64,000 nucleotides of DNA from Rhodococcus opacus B4. GTDB lineage: Bacteria; Actinomycetota; Actinomycetes; Mycobacteriales; Mycobacteriaceae. Below are positions 52,571 through 62,010 of this stretch, in pieces. Under the pieces are notes generated by a model, which ran no database searches, had not been told where the DNA came from, and was given only the letters and a program-made list of their open reading frames with translations. The position numbers were made by a program, and so were the translations under genes. The stretch spans positions 7,130,001 to 7,194,000 of the forward strand of contig NC_012522.1 in assembly GCF_000010805.1 (NCBI RefSeq), written 5' to 3'. Every line of letters begins with the position of its first letter. Within the stretch, counting starts at the first letter, position 1.

Positions 52571-54829
52571 ATGGCCACATTGTCCGACCGGCTCGATCAT
52601 CTGCTGGGGAAGAAGACCGCCGACGCGCTCGAGGAGGCGTTCGACATCCGCACGGTCGAGGACCTGCTGCGGCACTACCCGCACCGGTACGCCTCGCAGG
52701 GCCGGGAGCTTGCGGAGAAGGACCCGCCGGAGGGCGAGCACATCACGATCATCGCCCGGGTCACGTCCGCGGCCGTCGTGAAGATGAAGAACCGGCCGGG
52801 CAGCATGCTCAAGGTGGTCCTGTCGACCGACACCCAGAACGTGGACGTCACGTTCTTCAGCCCGCAGAAGGTCAAGCACGTGATCAAGCCCGGCGTGCGC
52901 GCGATGTTCTCGGGAACGGTGAAGTACTTCCGCCAGAAGTGGAGCCTGACCCACCCGAGCTACCTCATCCTCCCCGAACCGCGCGCGGGCTCCGAGGACC
53001 CCGTCGTGAACGTCGGCCGGATCCGCGGCGCCGGTGATCTCGCCGGCATCGCCCGGGCGTCGCAGGAACCCGGTGCCGGGGTCGACATGTCGGTGTTCGA
53101 CCGAGCGCTGATCCCGCTCTACCCCGCCACCCGCGACGTGGAGAGCTGGACGATCATGAAATGCGTCCGCCAGATCCTCGATCAGCTCGACCGCGTCGAC
53201 GACCCCCTGCCGGAGAAAATCCGGGCCGAACGGGACCTCATCGGGCTCGACGAAGCCCTGCGGTCGGTCCACCTGCCCGACATCCGCGAGGATGTCGAGA
53301 ACGCCCACGACCGGTTGCGGTTCGACGAGGCGACCGCGCTGCAACTGGTGCTCGCCCGTCGCCGCCACGACAACGCCGAGCGGGTCGCACCGGCGTGCCC
53401 GCCCGTGCCCGGCGGGATCGCGGACGTGTTCGAGAGCATGCTCCCGTTCCAGCTCACCGACGGTCAGCATGCGGTCGCAGACGAGATCTCCGCCGACCTG
53501 GCGCGGCCGCACCCGATGAGCAGGCTGCTGCAGGGCGAGGTCGGTTCGGGCAAGACGATCGTGGCTCTGCGCGCCATGCTCCAGGTGGTCGACGCCGGCT
53601 ACCAGTGTGCGCTGCTCGCACCCACCGAGGTGCTCGCCACGCAGCACGCCCGGTCGCTGCGGGCGATGCTGGGCTCCCTCGCGACCGCCGGGGAACTCGG
53701 GGCGCACGAGAAGGCGACGCGGGTGGCGCTGCTGACGGGGTCGATGGGCGTCGCCGCCAAACGGACGGCCATGAACGAGGCGATCACCGGCGACGCCGGA
53801 ATCGTCATCGGCACGCACGCCCTCATCCAGGACAACGTCGAGTTCTTCAACCTCGGGATGGTGATCGTCGACGAGCAGCACCGGTTCGGTGTCGAGCAGC
53901 GCGACCGGCTGCGGTCGAGGGCGCGGGAGGGTCTCAGCCCGCATCTGCTGGTGATGACGGCGACGCCGATTCCCCGCACGATCGCAATGACGGTGCTCGG
54001 CGATCTGGAGGTGTCGACGCTGCGCCAGCTGCCGAAGGGGCGTTCCCCGATCAAGAGCAGTGTGGTACCTGCGTCCCAGAAGCCGCAGTGGGTCGCGCGG
54101 GCGTGGGAGCGGATCCGCGAGGACGTGGCGGACGGGCGGCAGGCGTACGTCGTGTGCTCACGCATCGGCGACGGCGAGAAGGGCGACGGCGAGGACGCGC
54201 TCGACGAGAAGGCACCCGAGACGAAGTCCGCCGTCGACGTGTTCGACGAACTGAGCGGCGACATCATGGCCGACCTGCGGGTGGGACTCCTGCACGGCAG
54301 GCTGCCCGCGGACGAGAAGGACGCGGTGATGCGCGACTTCACGGCCGGCGACATCGACGTCCTCGTGTGCACCACGGTGGTGGAGGTCGGAGTCGACGTG
54401 CCGAACGCGACGATCATGGTGATCGTCGACGCGGACCGTTTCGGTGTCAGTCAGCTGCACCAGCTGCGCGGACGCGTCGGCCGGGGCAAGCATCAGGGGC
54501 TCTGCATTCTCGTCACGGAAATGAACCCCGGCGGCCCCGCCTACGAGCGACTGTCGAACGTCGCGTCGACCAACGACGGCTTCGAACTCGCCCAACTCGA
54601 CCTCGCCACCCGCCGCGAGGGCGACATCCTCGGTGCGGCGCAGTCGGGCACGACGTCCACGCTGCGGCTGTTGTCGCTGCTCGGCCACGAGGAAGTCATC
54701 GCGGCGGCGTCCGAGTTCGCGCGTGCGGTGATCGCTGACGATCCGCGGCTCGAAAATCACCCGGGGCTGTCGGCGATGGTGACGTCGGCGCTCGACGCCG
54801 ACCGCATCGAATATCTGGAGAAAACGTGA
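52571..54829 (+). CDS. recG: ATP-dependent DNA helicase RecG
   Basis: Reverses stalled forks and processes recombination intermediates. 752 residues: wedge/OB domain (about 50-160), Walker A LLQGEVGSGKTIVALRA, DEQH-type box VIVDEQHRFGVEQR, motif III MTATPIPRTIAM, and helicase C-domain with VEVGVDVPNATIMVI and QLRGRVGRGKHQG. ATG 52571 is chosen for homology (MATLSDRLDHLLG) and GAGGA five bases upstream; ATG 52559 overlaps the previous stop. Confidence 0.95.
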   Translation: MATLSDRLDHLLGKKTADALEEAFDIRTVEDLLRHYPHRYASQGRELAEKDPPEGEHITIIARVTSAAVVKMKNRPGSMLKVVLSTDTQNVDVTFFSPQKVKHVIKPGVRAMFSGTVKYFRQKWSLTHPSYLILPEPRAGSEDPVVNVGRIRGAGDLAGIARASQEPGAGVDMSVFDRALIPLYPATRDVESWTIMKCVRQILDQLDRVDDPLPEKIRAERDLIGLDEALRSVHLPDIREDVENAHDRLRFDEATALQLVLARRRHDNAERVAPACPPVPGGIADVFESMLPFQLTDGQHAVADEISADLARPHPMSRLLQGEVGSGKTIVALRAMLQVVDAGYQCALLAPTEVLATQHARSLRAMLGSLATAGELGAHEKATRVALLTGSMGVAAKRTAMNEAITGDAGIVIGTHALIQDNVEFFNLGMVIVDEQHRFGVEQRDRLRSRAREGLSPHLLVMTATPIPRTIAMTVLGDLEVSTLRQLPKGRSPIKSSVVPASQKPQWVARAWERIREDVADGRQAYVVCSRIGDGEKGDGEDALDEKAPETKSAVDVFDELSGDIMADLRVGLLHGRLPADEKDAVMRDFTAGDIDVLVCTTVVEVGVDVPNATIMVIVDADRFGVSQLHQLRGRVGRGKHQGLCILVTEMNPGGPAYERLSNVASTNDGFELAQLDLATRREGDILGAAQSGTTSTLRLLSLLGHEEVIAAASEFARAVIADDPRLENHPGLSAMVTSALDADRIEYLEKT

Positions 54830-54918
54830 GAACTTACTTCGCTTCACGTAAATCTTCGCACGTCTGTTTCGGGTCTGTTGCAGAATTCGCACACGTCAGG
54901 GGGGTCTTTGTGAAGTTT

Positions 54919-54955
54919 GTGGAGAATCTTGCAATGTGGGATGCCTGTTCTCCAC
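54919..54955. promoter_or_regulatory. Inverted repeat in the pyc promoter region
   Basis: GTGGAGAA (54919-54926) and TTCTCCAC (54948-54955) are perfect arms with a 21-base gap, 18 bases upstream of the -10 box. A candidate operator only. Confidence 0.35.
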
Positions 54956-54972
54956 GGCCGTCTTCGGCGGGG

Positions 54973-54978
54973 TAGTTT
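54973..54978 (+). promoter_or_regulatory. Candidate -10 box for leaderless pyc
   Basis: TAGTTT ends six bases before ATG 54985; no Shine-Dalgarno in between. Confidence 0.45.
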
Positions 54979-54984
54979 GCTCCA

Positions 54985-57900
54985 ATGTTCTCCAAAGTCC
55001 TGGTCGCCAACCGTGGCGAAATTGCGATCCGCGCTTTCCGTGCCGCCTACGAACTAGGTGCTGGAACGGTTGCGGTGTTCCCGTACGAGGATCGGAACTC
55101 GATCCACCGTCTGAAGGCTGATGAGAGTTATCAGATCGGCGAGGAGGGACACCCGGTTCGGGCGTATCTCTCCGTCGACGAGATCGTCTCCGCGGCCAAG
55201 CAGGCAGGCGCCGACGCCATCTACCCCGGCTACGGCTTCCTTTCCGAGAACCCGGATCTCGCCGCCGCGTGCGCCGAGGCGGGCATCGCGTTCGTCGGCC
55301 CCTCCGCGGAGGTGCTCGAGCTGACCGGCAACAAGGCGCGGGCGATCGCCGCGGCGAAGGCGGCCGGGCTGCCGGTGCTGGCGTCGTCGGAGCCGTCCGC
55401 GGATGTGGACGAGTTGCTGGCCGCCGCCGAGACCATGCAGTTCCCGCTGTTCGTGAAGGCCGTCGCGGGTGGCGGTGGCCGCGGCATGCGCCGGGTCGCG
55501 GAGCGGGCGCAGCTCAAGGAGTCCATCGAGGCCGCCGCCCGCGAGGCGGAGTCGGCGTTCGGGGATCCGACGGTGTTCCTCGAGCAGGCCGTCGTCGACC
55601 CGCGGCACATCGAGGTCCAGATCCTGGCCGACGGCCAGGGCAACGTCATCCACCTGTTCGAGCGGGACTGCTCGCTGCAGCGCCGGCACCAGAAGGTCAT
55701 CGAACTCGCGCCGGCCCCGAACCTGCCGGAGGAGCTGCGGGCGAAGATCTGCGCGGACGCGGTCGCGTTCGCGAAGGAGATCAACTACGCCTGTGCGGGC
55801 ACCGTCGAATTCCTCCTCGACACCCGCGGCAACCACGTGTTCATCGAGATGAACCCGCGTATCCAGGTCGAGCACACCGTGACCGAGGAGGTCACCGACG
55901 TCGACCTGGTGCAGTCGCAGTTGCGGATCGCGTCCGGGGAGACCCTGGCCGATCTGGGGTTGAGTCAGGACAAGATCACGCTGCGGGGTGCGGCGTTGCA
56001 GTGCCGTATCACCACCGAGGACCCGGCCAACGGGTTCCGTCCGGACACCGGCCGGATCACCGCGTACCGCACCCCGGGCGGTGCCGGTATCCGCCTGGAC
56101 GGCGGTGCCACCCTCGGTGCCGAGGTGGGCGCGTACTTCGACTCGATGCTCGTCAAGCTCACCTGCCGGGGCCGGGACTTCGAGACCGCGGTCGCCCGGG
56201 CCCGGCGTGCGGTCACCGAGTTCCGCATCCGCGGGGTGTCGACGAACATCCCGTTCCTGCAGGCGGTGCTCGACGACCCCGATTTCAAGGCGGGACGGGC
56301 CACCACCTCGTTCATCGAGGAGCGCCCCGAGCTGCTCACGCTGCGTAGCTCCGCGGACCGTGGCACCAAGATCCTGTCGTACCTCGCCGACGTGACGGTC
56401 AACAAGCCGCACGGCGAGCGGCCGTCCGCGGTGTACCCGCGCGACAAGCTGCCCCAGATCGATCTGTCCACCCCGCCGCCGGACGGCAGCCGCCAGAAGC
56501 TCCTCGCCCTCGGGCCGGAGGGATTCGCCAAGGCGCTGCGGGAGCAGAAGGCCCTCGCGGTCACCGAGACCACGTTCCGTGACGCTCACCAGTCGCTGCT
56601 GGCGACCCGTGTGCGCACCAGCGGTCTGCTCGACGTCGCCGGACACGTCGCCCGGCTGACCCCCGAGTTGTTGTCGATCGAGGCGTGGGGTGGTGCCACC
56701 TACGACGTGGCGCTGCGGTTCCTGCACGAGGACCCGTGGTACCGGCTGTCCGCGCTGCGGGAGGCGGTGCCGAACATCTGCCTGCAGATGCTGCTGCGCG
56801 GCCGCAACACCGTCGGCTACACCCCGTACCCGGAGAAGGTGACGCGGGCGTTCGTCGAGGAGGCCACCAACAGCGGCATCGACATCTTCCGGATCTTCGA
56901 CGCCCTCAACAACGTCGACCAGATGCGGCCGGCGATCGACGCGGTCCGCGAGACCGGCACCTCGGTCGCCGAGGTCGCCCTGTCCTACACCGGCGACCTG
57001 TCCAACCCGCACGAGAAGCTGTACACCCTCGACTACTACCTGCGCCTGGCGGAGGAGATCGTCGAGGCCGGTGCGCACATCATCGCGATCAAGGACATGG
57101 CCGGACTGCTCCGCGCCCCGGCCGCCACCACCCTGGTGACGGCGCTGCGGAAGAATTTCGACCTGCCCGTGCACGTGCACACCCACGACACCCCGGGCGG
57201 ACAGCTCGCCACCTACCTGGCGGCGTGGCAGGCCGGCGCGGACGCCGTCGACGGTGCCTCGGCGGCGATGGCCGGCACCACCAGCCAGCCGGCGTTGTCG
57301 GCGATCGTGGCCGCGGCCGCGCACTCCGAGCACGACACCGGCCTGGACCTGCAGGCGGTGTGCGACCTCGAGCCGTACTGGGAGGCGCTGCGCAAGGTCT
57401 ACGCACCGTTCGAGTCCGGGCTGCCCGCCCCCACCGGCCGGGTCTACACCCACGAGATCCCGGGCGGTCAGCTCTCGAACCTGCGCACCCAGGCCGTGGC
57501 CCTCGGGCTCGGCGACAAGTTCGAGGAGGTCGAGGCCAAGTACGCGGCCGCCGACCGGATGCTCGGCCGCCTGGTGAAGGTCACCCCGTCGTCGAAGGTG
57601 GTCGGCGATCTCGCCCTGCACCTGGTCGGCTCCGGGGCCTCCACCGAGGAGTTCAAGGACAACCCGGCGAAGTTCGACCTGCCCGACTCGGTGGTCGGGT
57701 TCCTGCGCGGTGAACTGGGCACCCCGCCCGGTGGCTGGCCGGAACCGTTCCGCACCCGGGCCCTGGAAGGCCGCGGCGAGGCCAAGCCCGAGGTGCCGCT
57801 GTCCGCGGAGGACGAGAAGGCCCTCGCGGGCACGTCCGCGGAGCGCCGCGCGACCCTGAACCGGTTGCTGTTCCCCGGCCCGACGAAGGAATTCCTCGAG

Positions 57901-58389
57901 CACCGGGACAAGTACGGCGACACCTCGCAGTTGTCGGCGAACCAGTTCTTCTACGGACTGCGCCGCGGCGACGAGCACCGGGTCCGTCTCGCGCAGGGCG
58001 TCGAGCTGCTGATCGGGCTCGAGGCGATCTCCGAACCCGACGAGCGGGGCTACCGCACCGTCATGGCCATCCTCAACGGGCAGTTGCGTCCGGTGTCGGT
58101 GCGGGACCGGTCGATCTCCAGTGAGATCCCCGCCGCGGAGAAGGCCGACAAGAACAACCCCGGCCACGTGCCGGCGCCGTTCGCCGGGGTGGTGACCCTC
58201 GCCGTCACCGAGGGCCAGCACGTCGCCGCCGGCGACACCATCGCCACCATCGAGGCCATGAAGATGGAAGCCGCCATCACCGCACCCCGCGGCGGCACCG
58301 TGACCCGGCTGGCCATCGGATCGGTCCAGCAGGTCGAAGGCGGCGACCTCCTCGCCGTCGTGGCGACGGGGGAGTCCGCGAGCGAGTGA
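54985..58389 (+). CDS. pyc: Pyruvate carboxylase
   Basis: Anaplerotic, biotin-dependent, single-chain enzyme of 1134 residues. Order: biotin carboxylase (MFSKVLVANRGEIAIRAF; ATP-grasp GGGGRGMRR; EMNPRIQVEHTVTEEV), carboxyltransferase TIM barrel (TETTFRDAHQSLLATRVR, metal and substrate sites; IFRIFDALNNVDQM; VHVHTHDTPGGQ), allosteric linker, and C-terminal biotin carrier with biotinyl Lys1093 in EAMKMEA. The stop overlaps rsmD (GTGA). Preceded by a 155-base gap holding its promoter. Confidence 0.98.
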   Translation: MFSKVLVANRGEIAIRAFRAAYELGAGTVAVFPYEDRNSIHRLKADESYQIGEEGHPVRAYLSVDEIVSAAKQAGADAIYPGYGFLSENPDLAAACAEAGIAFVGPSAEVLELTGNKARAIAAAKAAGLPVLASSEPSADVDELLAAAETMQFPLFVKAVAGGGGRGMRRVAERAQLKESIEAAAREAESAFGDPTVFLEQAVVDPRHIEVQILADGQGNVIHLFERDCSLQRRHQKVIELAPAPNLPEELRAKICADAVAFAKEINYACAGTVEFLLDTRGNHVFIEMNPRIQVEHTVTEEVTDVDLVQSQLRIASGETLADLGLSQDKITLRGAALQCRITTEDPANGFRPDTGRITAYRTPGGAGIRLDGGATLGAEVGAYFDSMLVKLTCRGRDFETAVARARRAVTEFRIRGVSTNIPFLQAVLDDPDFKAGRATTSFIEERPELLTLRSSADRGTKILSYLADVTVNKPHGERPSAVYPRDKLPQIDLSTPPPDGSRQKLLALGPEGFAKALREQKALAVTETTFRDAHQSLLATRVRTSGLLDVAGHVARLTPELLSIEAWGGATYDVALRFLHEDPWYRLSALREAVPNICLQMLLRGRNTVGYTPYPEKVTRAFVEEATNSGIDIFRIFDALNNVDQMRPAIDAVRETGTSVAEVALSYTGDLSNPHEKLYTLDYYLRLAEEIVEAGAHIIAIKDMAGLLRAPAATTLVTALRKNFDLPVHVHTHDTPGGQLATYLAAWQAGADAVDGASAAMAGTTSQPALSAIVAAAAHSEHDTGLDLQAVCDLEPYWEALRKVYAPFESGLPAPTGRVYTHEIPGGQLSNLRTQAVALGLGDKFEEVEAKYAAADRMLGRLVKVTPSSKVVGDLALHLVGSGASTEEFKDNPAKFDLPDSVVGFLRGELGTPPGGWPEPFRTRALEGRGEAKPEVPLSAEDEKALAGTSAERRATLNRLLFPGPTKEFLEHRDKYGDTSQLSANQFFYGLRRGDEHRVRLAQGVELLIGLEAISEPDERGYRTVMAILNGQLRPVSVRDRSISSEIPAAEKADKNNPGHVPAPFAGVVTLAVTEGQHVAAGDTIATIEAMKMEAAITAPRGGTVTRLAIGSVQQVEGGDLLAVVATGESASE

Positions 58390-58952
58390 CTCGGATCATC
58401 GCGGGACTCGCGGGCGGCCGACGCCTGCGGGTCCCGCCGAGCGGGACCCGGCCCACCTCGGACCGGGTCCGCGAGGCGTTGTTCAGCGCTCTGCACAGCA
58501 GGATGGACCTCGAGGGCGCGTCCGTCCTCGATCTCTACGCGGGATCGGGGGCGCTCGGCCTCGAGGCGCTGTCCCGGGGTGCGGATCGCGTCGTCCTCGT
58601 CGAGTCCGACTCGAAGGCGACGGGCATCATCAAGCACAACGTGACGACGGTCGGCCTTCCCGGCGCGGAAGTCCGCGGCGCTCCGGTGGCCGCGGTGCTC
58701 GCGGGCAGCGCCGACCGGCCGTACGACCTGGTGATGGCGGATCCGCCGTACGCCGTCGACGACGCGGCGGTGCAGACGGTCCTCGGTCACCTGCGGGTCA
58801 ACGGCTGGGTCGGCGACGGCTCGATCGTGGTGCTCGAACGGTCGTCGAGGTCGCCCGAGACGGCCTGGCCCGACGGCTTCGCGCCCGTCAAGGCGAAGAA
58901 GTACGGTGAGGCGAGAATCGAATTGGCGACCTGCTACGGTCTGGACTCATGA
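58386..58952 (+). CDS. rsmD: 16S rRNA (guanine-966 N2) methyltransferase
   Basis: 188 residues. RIIAGLAGGRRLRVPPSGTRPTSDRVREALFS is the family N-terminus; SAM motif I is VLDLYAGSGALGLEALSRGA and the catalytic motif is MADPPYAV. GTG start overlaps the pyc stop; ATGA overlap with coaD. The pyc-rsmD-coaD order is conserved in Mycobacteriales. Confidence 0.94.
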   Translation: MTRIIAGLAGGRRLRVPPSGTRPTSDRVREALFSALHSRMDLEGASVLDLYAGSGALGLEALSRGADRVVLVESDSKATGIIKHNVTTVGLPGAEVRGAPVAAVLAGSADRPYDLVMADPPYAVDDAAVQTVLGHLRVNGWVGDGSIVVLERSSRSPETAWPDGFAPVKAKKYGEARIELATCYGLDS

Positions 58953-59443
58953 CTGGCGCTGTCTGCCCCGGATCCTTCGACCCCGTGACCAATGGCCACC
59001 TTGACGTGATCGGCAGAGCTGCCGCGCAGTTCGACGAGGTCATCGTGACGGTCATGGTCAACAAGAACAAACGCGGCCTCTTCACCGTCGAGGAACGCAT
59101 CGAGATGCTCGAGGACTCCACCGCCGACCTGCCCAACGTGCGGGTCTCCTCCTGGCACGGCCTGCTGGTGGATTATGCCAAGCAGCAAGGGATCACGGCG
59201 ATCGTCAAGGGCCTGCGCGGTGCCAACGACTTCGACTACGAGTTGCAGATGGCGCAGATGAACCAGAAGCTCAGTGGCGTCGACACCCTCTTCATCCCGA
59301 CCAACCCCACCTACAGCTACCTGTCGAGTTCGCTCGTCAAGGAAGTGGCCACGTTCGGCGGCGACGTCTCCGACATGCTCCCCGAGAAGGTGCACGCCCG
59401 CCTTCTCACACGGATCGCCGAGCGCGCCGCCGAGAGCAGCTGA
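58949..59443 (+). CDS. coaD: Phosphopantetheine adenylyltransferase
   Basis: Penultimate step of coenzyme A synthesis. 164 residues; nucleotidyl-transferase motif CPGSFDPVTNGHLDVIGRAA (TxGH) and the second motif YSYLSSSLVKEVATFGG, plus VKGLRGANDFDYELQMAQMN for pantetheine. Coupled to rsmD by ATGA. Confidence 0.97.
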   Translation: MTGAVCPGSFDPVTNGHLDVIGRAAAQFDEVIVTVMVNKNKRGLFTVEERIEMLEDSTADLPNVRVSSWHGLLVDYAKQQGITAIVKGLRGANDFDYELQMAQMNQKLSGVDTLFIPTNPTYSYLSSSLVKEVATFGGDVSDMLPEKVHARLLTRIAERAAESS

Positions 59444-59551
59444 TACCCGACACACCGGCTGCCACGACACACCCGCGGCGTCCGGTCGTGCAGACTTGCA
59501 CGGGGAAGGCTGCGCCGACCTGCTGAGGGTCATCGACGATTGGGGTTGCTT

Positions 59552-60325
59552 GTGTACCGGGTATTCGAGGCGCTCGACGAACTTGTCGCGATTGTCGAAG
59601 AGGCACGCGGCGTACCGATGACCGCCGGCTGCGTGGTTCCGCGCGGCGACGTCCTCGAACTGCTCGACGACGTGCGCGATGCGATTCCCGGTGAACTCGA
59701 CGACGCCCAGGACGTCCTGGATCACAAGGACAAACTGGTGGGGGACGCCAGGGCCAACGCCGAGAAGACCGTTTCCAGCGCCAACGCCGAGGCGAACTCC
59801 ACCATCGAGAACGCCCGCGACGACGCCGATCGCATCCTGGCGGACGCGAAGGCGCAGGCCGACCGGATGGTGGCCGAGGCCCGCGCGCACGCCGAGCAGT
59901 TGGTGACCGACGCCCGCGCCGAGGCCGAGTCCTCCGTCGCCGAGGGCCGGCGCGAGTACGACCAGCTCACGGGACGGGCACGGTCCGAGGCCGACCGCAT
60001 GATCGAGTCGGGCAAGGCGTCCTACGAGAGGTCCGTCGCCGAGGGCACCGCCGAGCAGGCGCGGCTCGTCTCGCAGACGGAGGTCGTGCAGGCCGCGCAC
60101 GCCGAGTCGGCCCGGGTGATCGATTCCGCGCACGCCGAATCGGATCGACTCCGCTCGGACTGCGACCTGTACGTCGACACGAAGCTCGCGGAGTTCGAGG
60201 ACTTCCTGAACGGCACCGTCCGGTCCGTCGGGCGGGGGCGTCAGCAGTTGCGGACGGGTTCTGGCGTGCCCGACTACGCCTCCGACTACGACGTCGACGA
60301 CCGCCGCGCCGAGCGTCGTCGCTGA
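59552..60325 (+). CDS. DivIVA/SepIVA-like coiled-coil protein (Rv2927c-like)
   Basis: 257 residues from GTG 59552 (VYRVFEALDEL); TTG codons at 59540 and 59546 are in frame but lie before the conserved start. Residues 1-55 are a conserved cap (EEARGVPMTAGCVVPRGDVLELLDD); about 60-210 form a long Ala/Glu/Arg coiled coil with ADRILADAKAQADRM heptads; the end has FEDFLNGTVRSVGRGRQQLR. The mycobacterial homologue acts in septal or envelope growth (SepIVA). Role here is inferred. Confidence 0.87.
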   Translation: MYRVFEALDELVAIVEEARGVPMTAGCVVPRGDVLELLDDVRDAIPGELDDAQDVLDHKDKLVGDARANAEKTVSSANAEANSTIENARDDADRILADAKAQADRMVAEARAHAEQLVTDARAEAESSVAEGRREYDQLTGRARSEADRMIESGKASYERSVAEGTAEQARLVSQTEVVQAAHAESARVIDSAHAESDRLRSDCDLYVDTKLAEFEDFLNGTVRSVGRGRQQLRTGSGVPDYASDYDVDDRRAERRR

Positions 60326-60432
60326 GCACTTCGCCGAGCGTCCGAACTCTCGATCGAATTTGGCTCCACCGCGCTCATTGCGTATCGTGGAGTGGTTGCC
60401 CTTTGTCGTTTCCCTTTTCTCGAAAGTGAAGT

Positions 60433-61047
60433 TTGTTGCCATCCCATCGCCACAGCTCATCGCGTTCCCGTCGGGACGCGGACTTCGTGCTGGACACGGT
60501 CAAACTCGGCCGTCGTCCTGGTTCGATGCGCACCGTGGAACGGGTGGTGACGGCGCCACAGCGCATCGGGCTCGACCTGATCGCCATCGAGGAAGGATCG
60601 GAGATCGATCTGGATCTCCGGTTGGAGGCCGTATCCGAGGGGGTCCTGGTCACCGGTTCGTTGCGAGCCGACACGGCCGGGGAGTGCTCGAGATGTCTCG
60701 AGCCGTTCTCCGGCACGGTGGACCTCACTCTCACGGAGCTGTTCGCGTACCCGGACAGCACCACGGAGGAGACCACGGAGGAGGGGGAGGTCTATCACGT
60801 CGTCGACGACGAGATCGACCTCGAACCCGTCGTGATCGACGCCGTCGGCCTCGCACTGCCGTTGCAGCCGCTCTGCAGTGACGACTGCCAAGGATTGTGC
60901 CCAGAATGTGGCGTTCGCCTGGCGATTGCCGAATCTGGCCACGGGCATGACATACTTGATCCTCGCTGGGCTGGTCTTGCAGCCAAATTTGGCGTGGATT
61001 CGGAACCCAGCAAGAATCTTGTGAACAACGAAGCCGAGGAGAAGTAG
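60433..61047 (+). CDS. YceD/DUF177-family protein
   Basis: 204 residues, with TTG at 60433 or 60436 as start and GAAAGTGAAG before it. The conserved part is LRADTAGECSRCLEPFSGTVDLTLTELF and CSDDCQGLCPECG, the YceD/DUF177 cysteine pattern (CxxC and C-x3-C-x2-C). Linked to rpmF nearly everywhere; plant and bacterial members act in 23S rRNA accumulation or processing. Two bases separate it from rpmF. The first 20 residues are variable, so the start is not firm. Confidence 0.87.
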   Translation: MLPSHRHSSSRSRRDADFVLDTVKLGRRPGSMRTVERVVTAPQRIGLDLIAIEEGSEIDLDLRLEAVSEGVLVTGSLRADTAGECSRCLEPFSGTVDLTLTELFAYPDSTTEETTEEGEVYHVVDDEIDLEPVVIDAVGLALPLQPLCSDDCQGLCPECGVRLAIAESGHGHDILDPRWAGLAAKFGVDSEPSKNLVNNEAEEK

Positions 61048-61049
61048 AA

Positions 61050-61232
61050 GTGGCTGTCCCCAAGCGCAGAATGTCGCGATCCAACACGAGGTCGCGTCGC
61101 AGCCAGTGGAAGACCACTGTGCCTACCCTCGTCACCTGCCCCAACCGTGGCTGCGGCGAGAAGACGCTGCCCCACGTCGCGTGCCCGTCGTGTGGCACAT
61201 ACAAGGGCCGCCAGGTCACTGCCGCCGTCTAA
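61050..61232 (+). CDS. rpmF: 50S ribosomal protein L32
   Basis: 60 residues, GTG start. AVPKRRMSRSNTRSRRSQWK is the L32 signature, and CPNRGCGEK...CPSCG retains zinc-type cysteines. Operon yceD-rpmF-rnc-mutM. Confidence 0.97.
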   Translation: MAVPKRRMSRSNTRSRRSQWKTTVPTLVTCPNRGCGEKTLPHVACPSCGTYKGRQVTAAV

Positions 61233-61251
61233 TTCTCCACGGAGAGGCGTT

Positions 61252-62010
61252 GTGACGAGCGACATCAGTAATACACCCGCCGGCGGCGAGGAGGATCATG
61301 CTTCCCTCCTCGCCGCCCTCGGCGTAGAAATCGAGCCTTCACTGCTCACTCTGGCGTTGACGCACCGCTCGTATGCGTACGAGAACGGCGGTCTGCCCAC
61401 CAACGAGCGTCTCGAGTTTCTCGGTGACTCCGTACTCGGGGTCACTGTCACGGAGAAGCTCTACCTCGCGCACCCCGACAAATCCGAGGGCGACCTCGCG
61501 AAGATCCGGGCGAGCATCGTGAACATGCACGCGCTCGCGGAGGTGGCACGAAGCCTCGGTGAGGGCGGTCTCGGTGCCCATCTCCTGCTCGGGAAGGGTG
61601 AGGAGATGACCGGCGGACGCGACAAGCCGAGCATCCTGGCCGACGGCATGGAGTCGATTCTCGGCGCCATCCACCTCGAGCACGGAATCGACACGGCCCG
61701 CCGTGTCGTGCTCGATCTCTTCAGCGACCTCCTCCAGCGAGCCCCCCGCCTCGGCGCGGGCCTGGACTGGAAGACGAGCCTGCAGGAGTTGACCGCGGAG
61801 CGCGGCGTCGGAGTTCCGGCGTACGAGATCACCGCGACCGGTCCGGATCACGACAAGGAGTTCACCGCCACCGTGATCGTCGGCGGCAAGCCCCTCGGCG
61901 TCGGAATCGGCCGCTCCAAGAAAGAGGCCGAGCAGAAAGCCGCGAGCACGGCGTGGAATGCGTTGTCCGACGCAGGCCCCGACGTAGCGGCCGACGGCGT
62001 CAGTGCCTGA
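61252..62010 (+). CDS. rnc: Ribonuclease III
   Basis: Processes rRNA precursors and other double-stranded RNA. 252 residues from GTG 61252 (GGAGAGG six bases upstream). Catalytic signature NERLEFLGDSVLG with the second Asp/Glu set in DGMESILGAIHLE, then a dsRNA-binding domain (DWKTSLQELTAERG...GRSKKEAEQKAASTAW). The start of mutM overlaps its last eight bases. Confidence 0.96.
   Translation: MTSDISNTPAGGEEDHASLLAALGVEIEPSLLTLALTHRSYAYENGGLPTNERLEFLGDSVLGVTVTEKLYLAHPDKSEGDLAKIRASIVNMHALAEVARSLGEGGLGAHLLLGKGEEMTGGRDKPSILADGMESILGAIHLEHGIDTARRVVLDLFSDLLQRAPRLGAGLDWKTSLQELTAERGVGVPAYEITATGPDHDKEFTATVIVGGKPLGVGIGRSKKEAEQKAASTAWNALSDAGPDVAADGVSA

Noticed and set aside
55054..58221. 1055-codon open frame on the minus strand
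   Set aside because: It is the exact shadow of pyc in a high-GC genome; the product is low-complexity Arg/Gly/Leu-rich with no domain.
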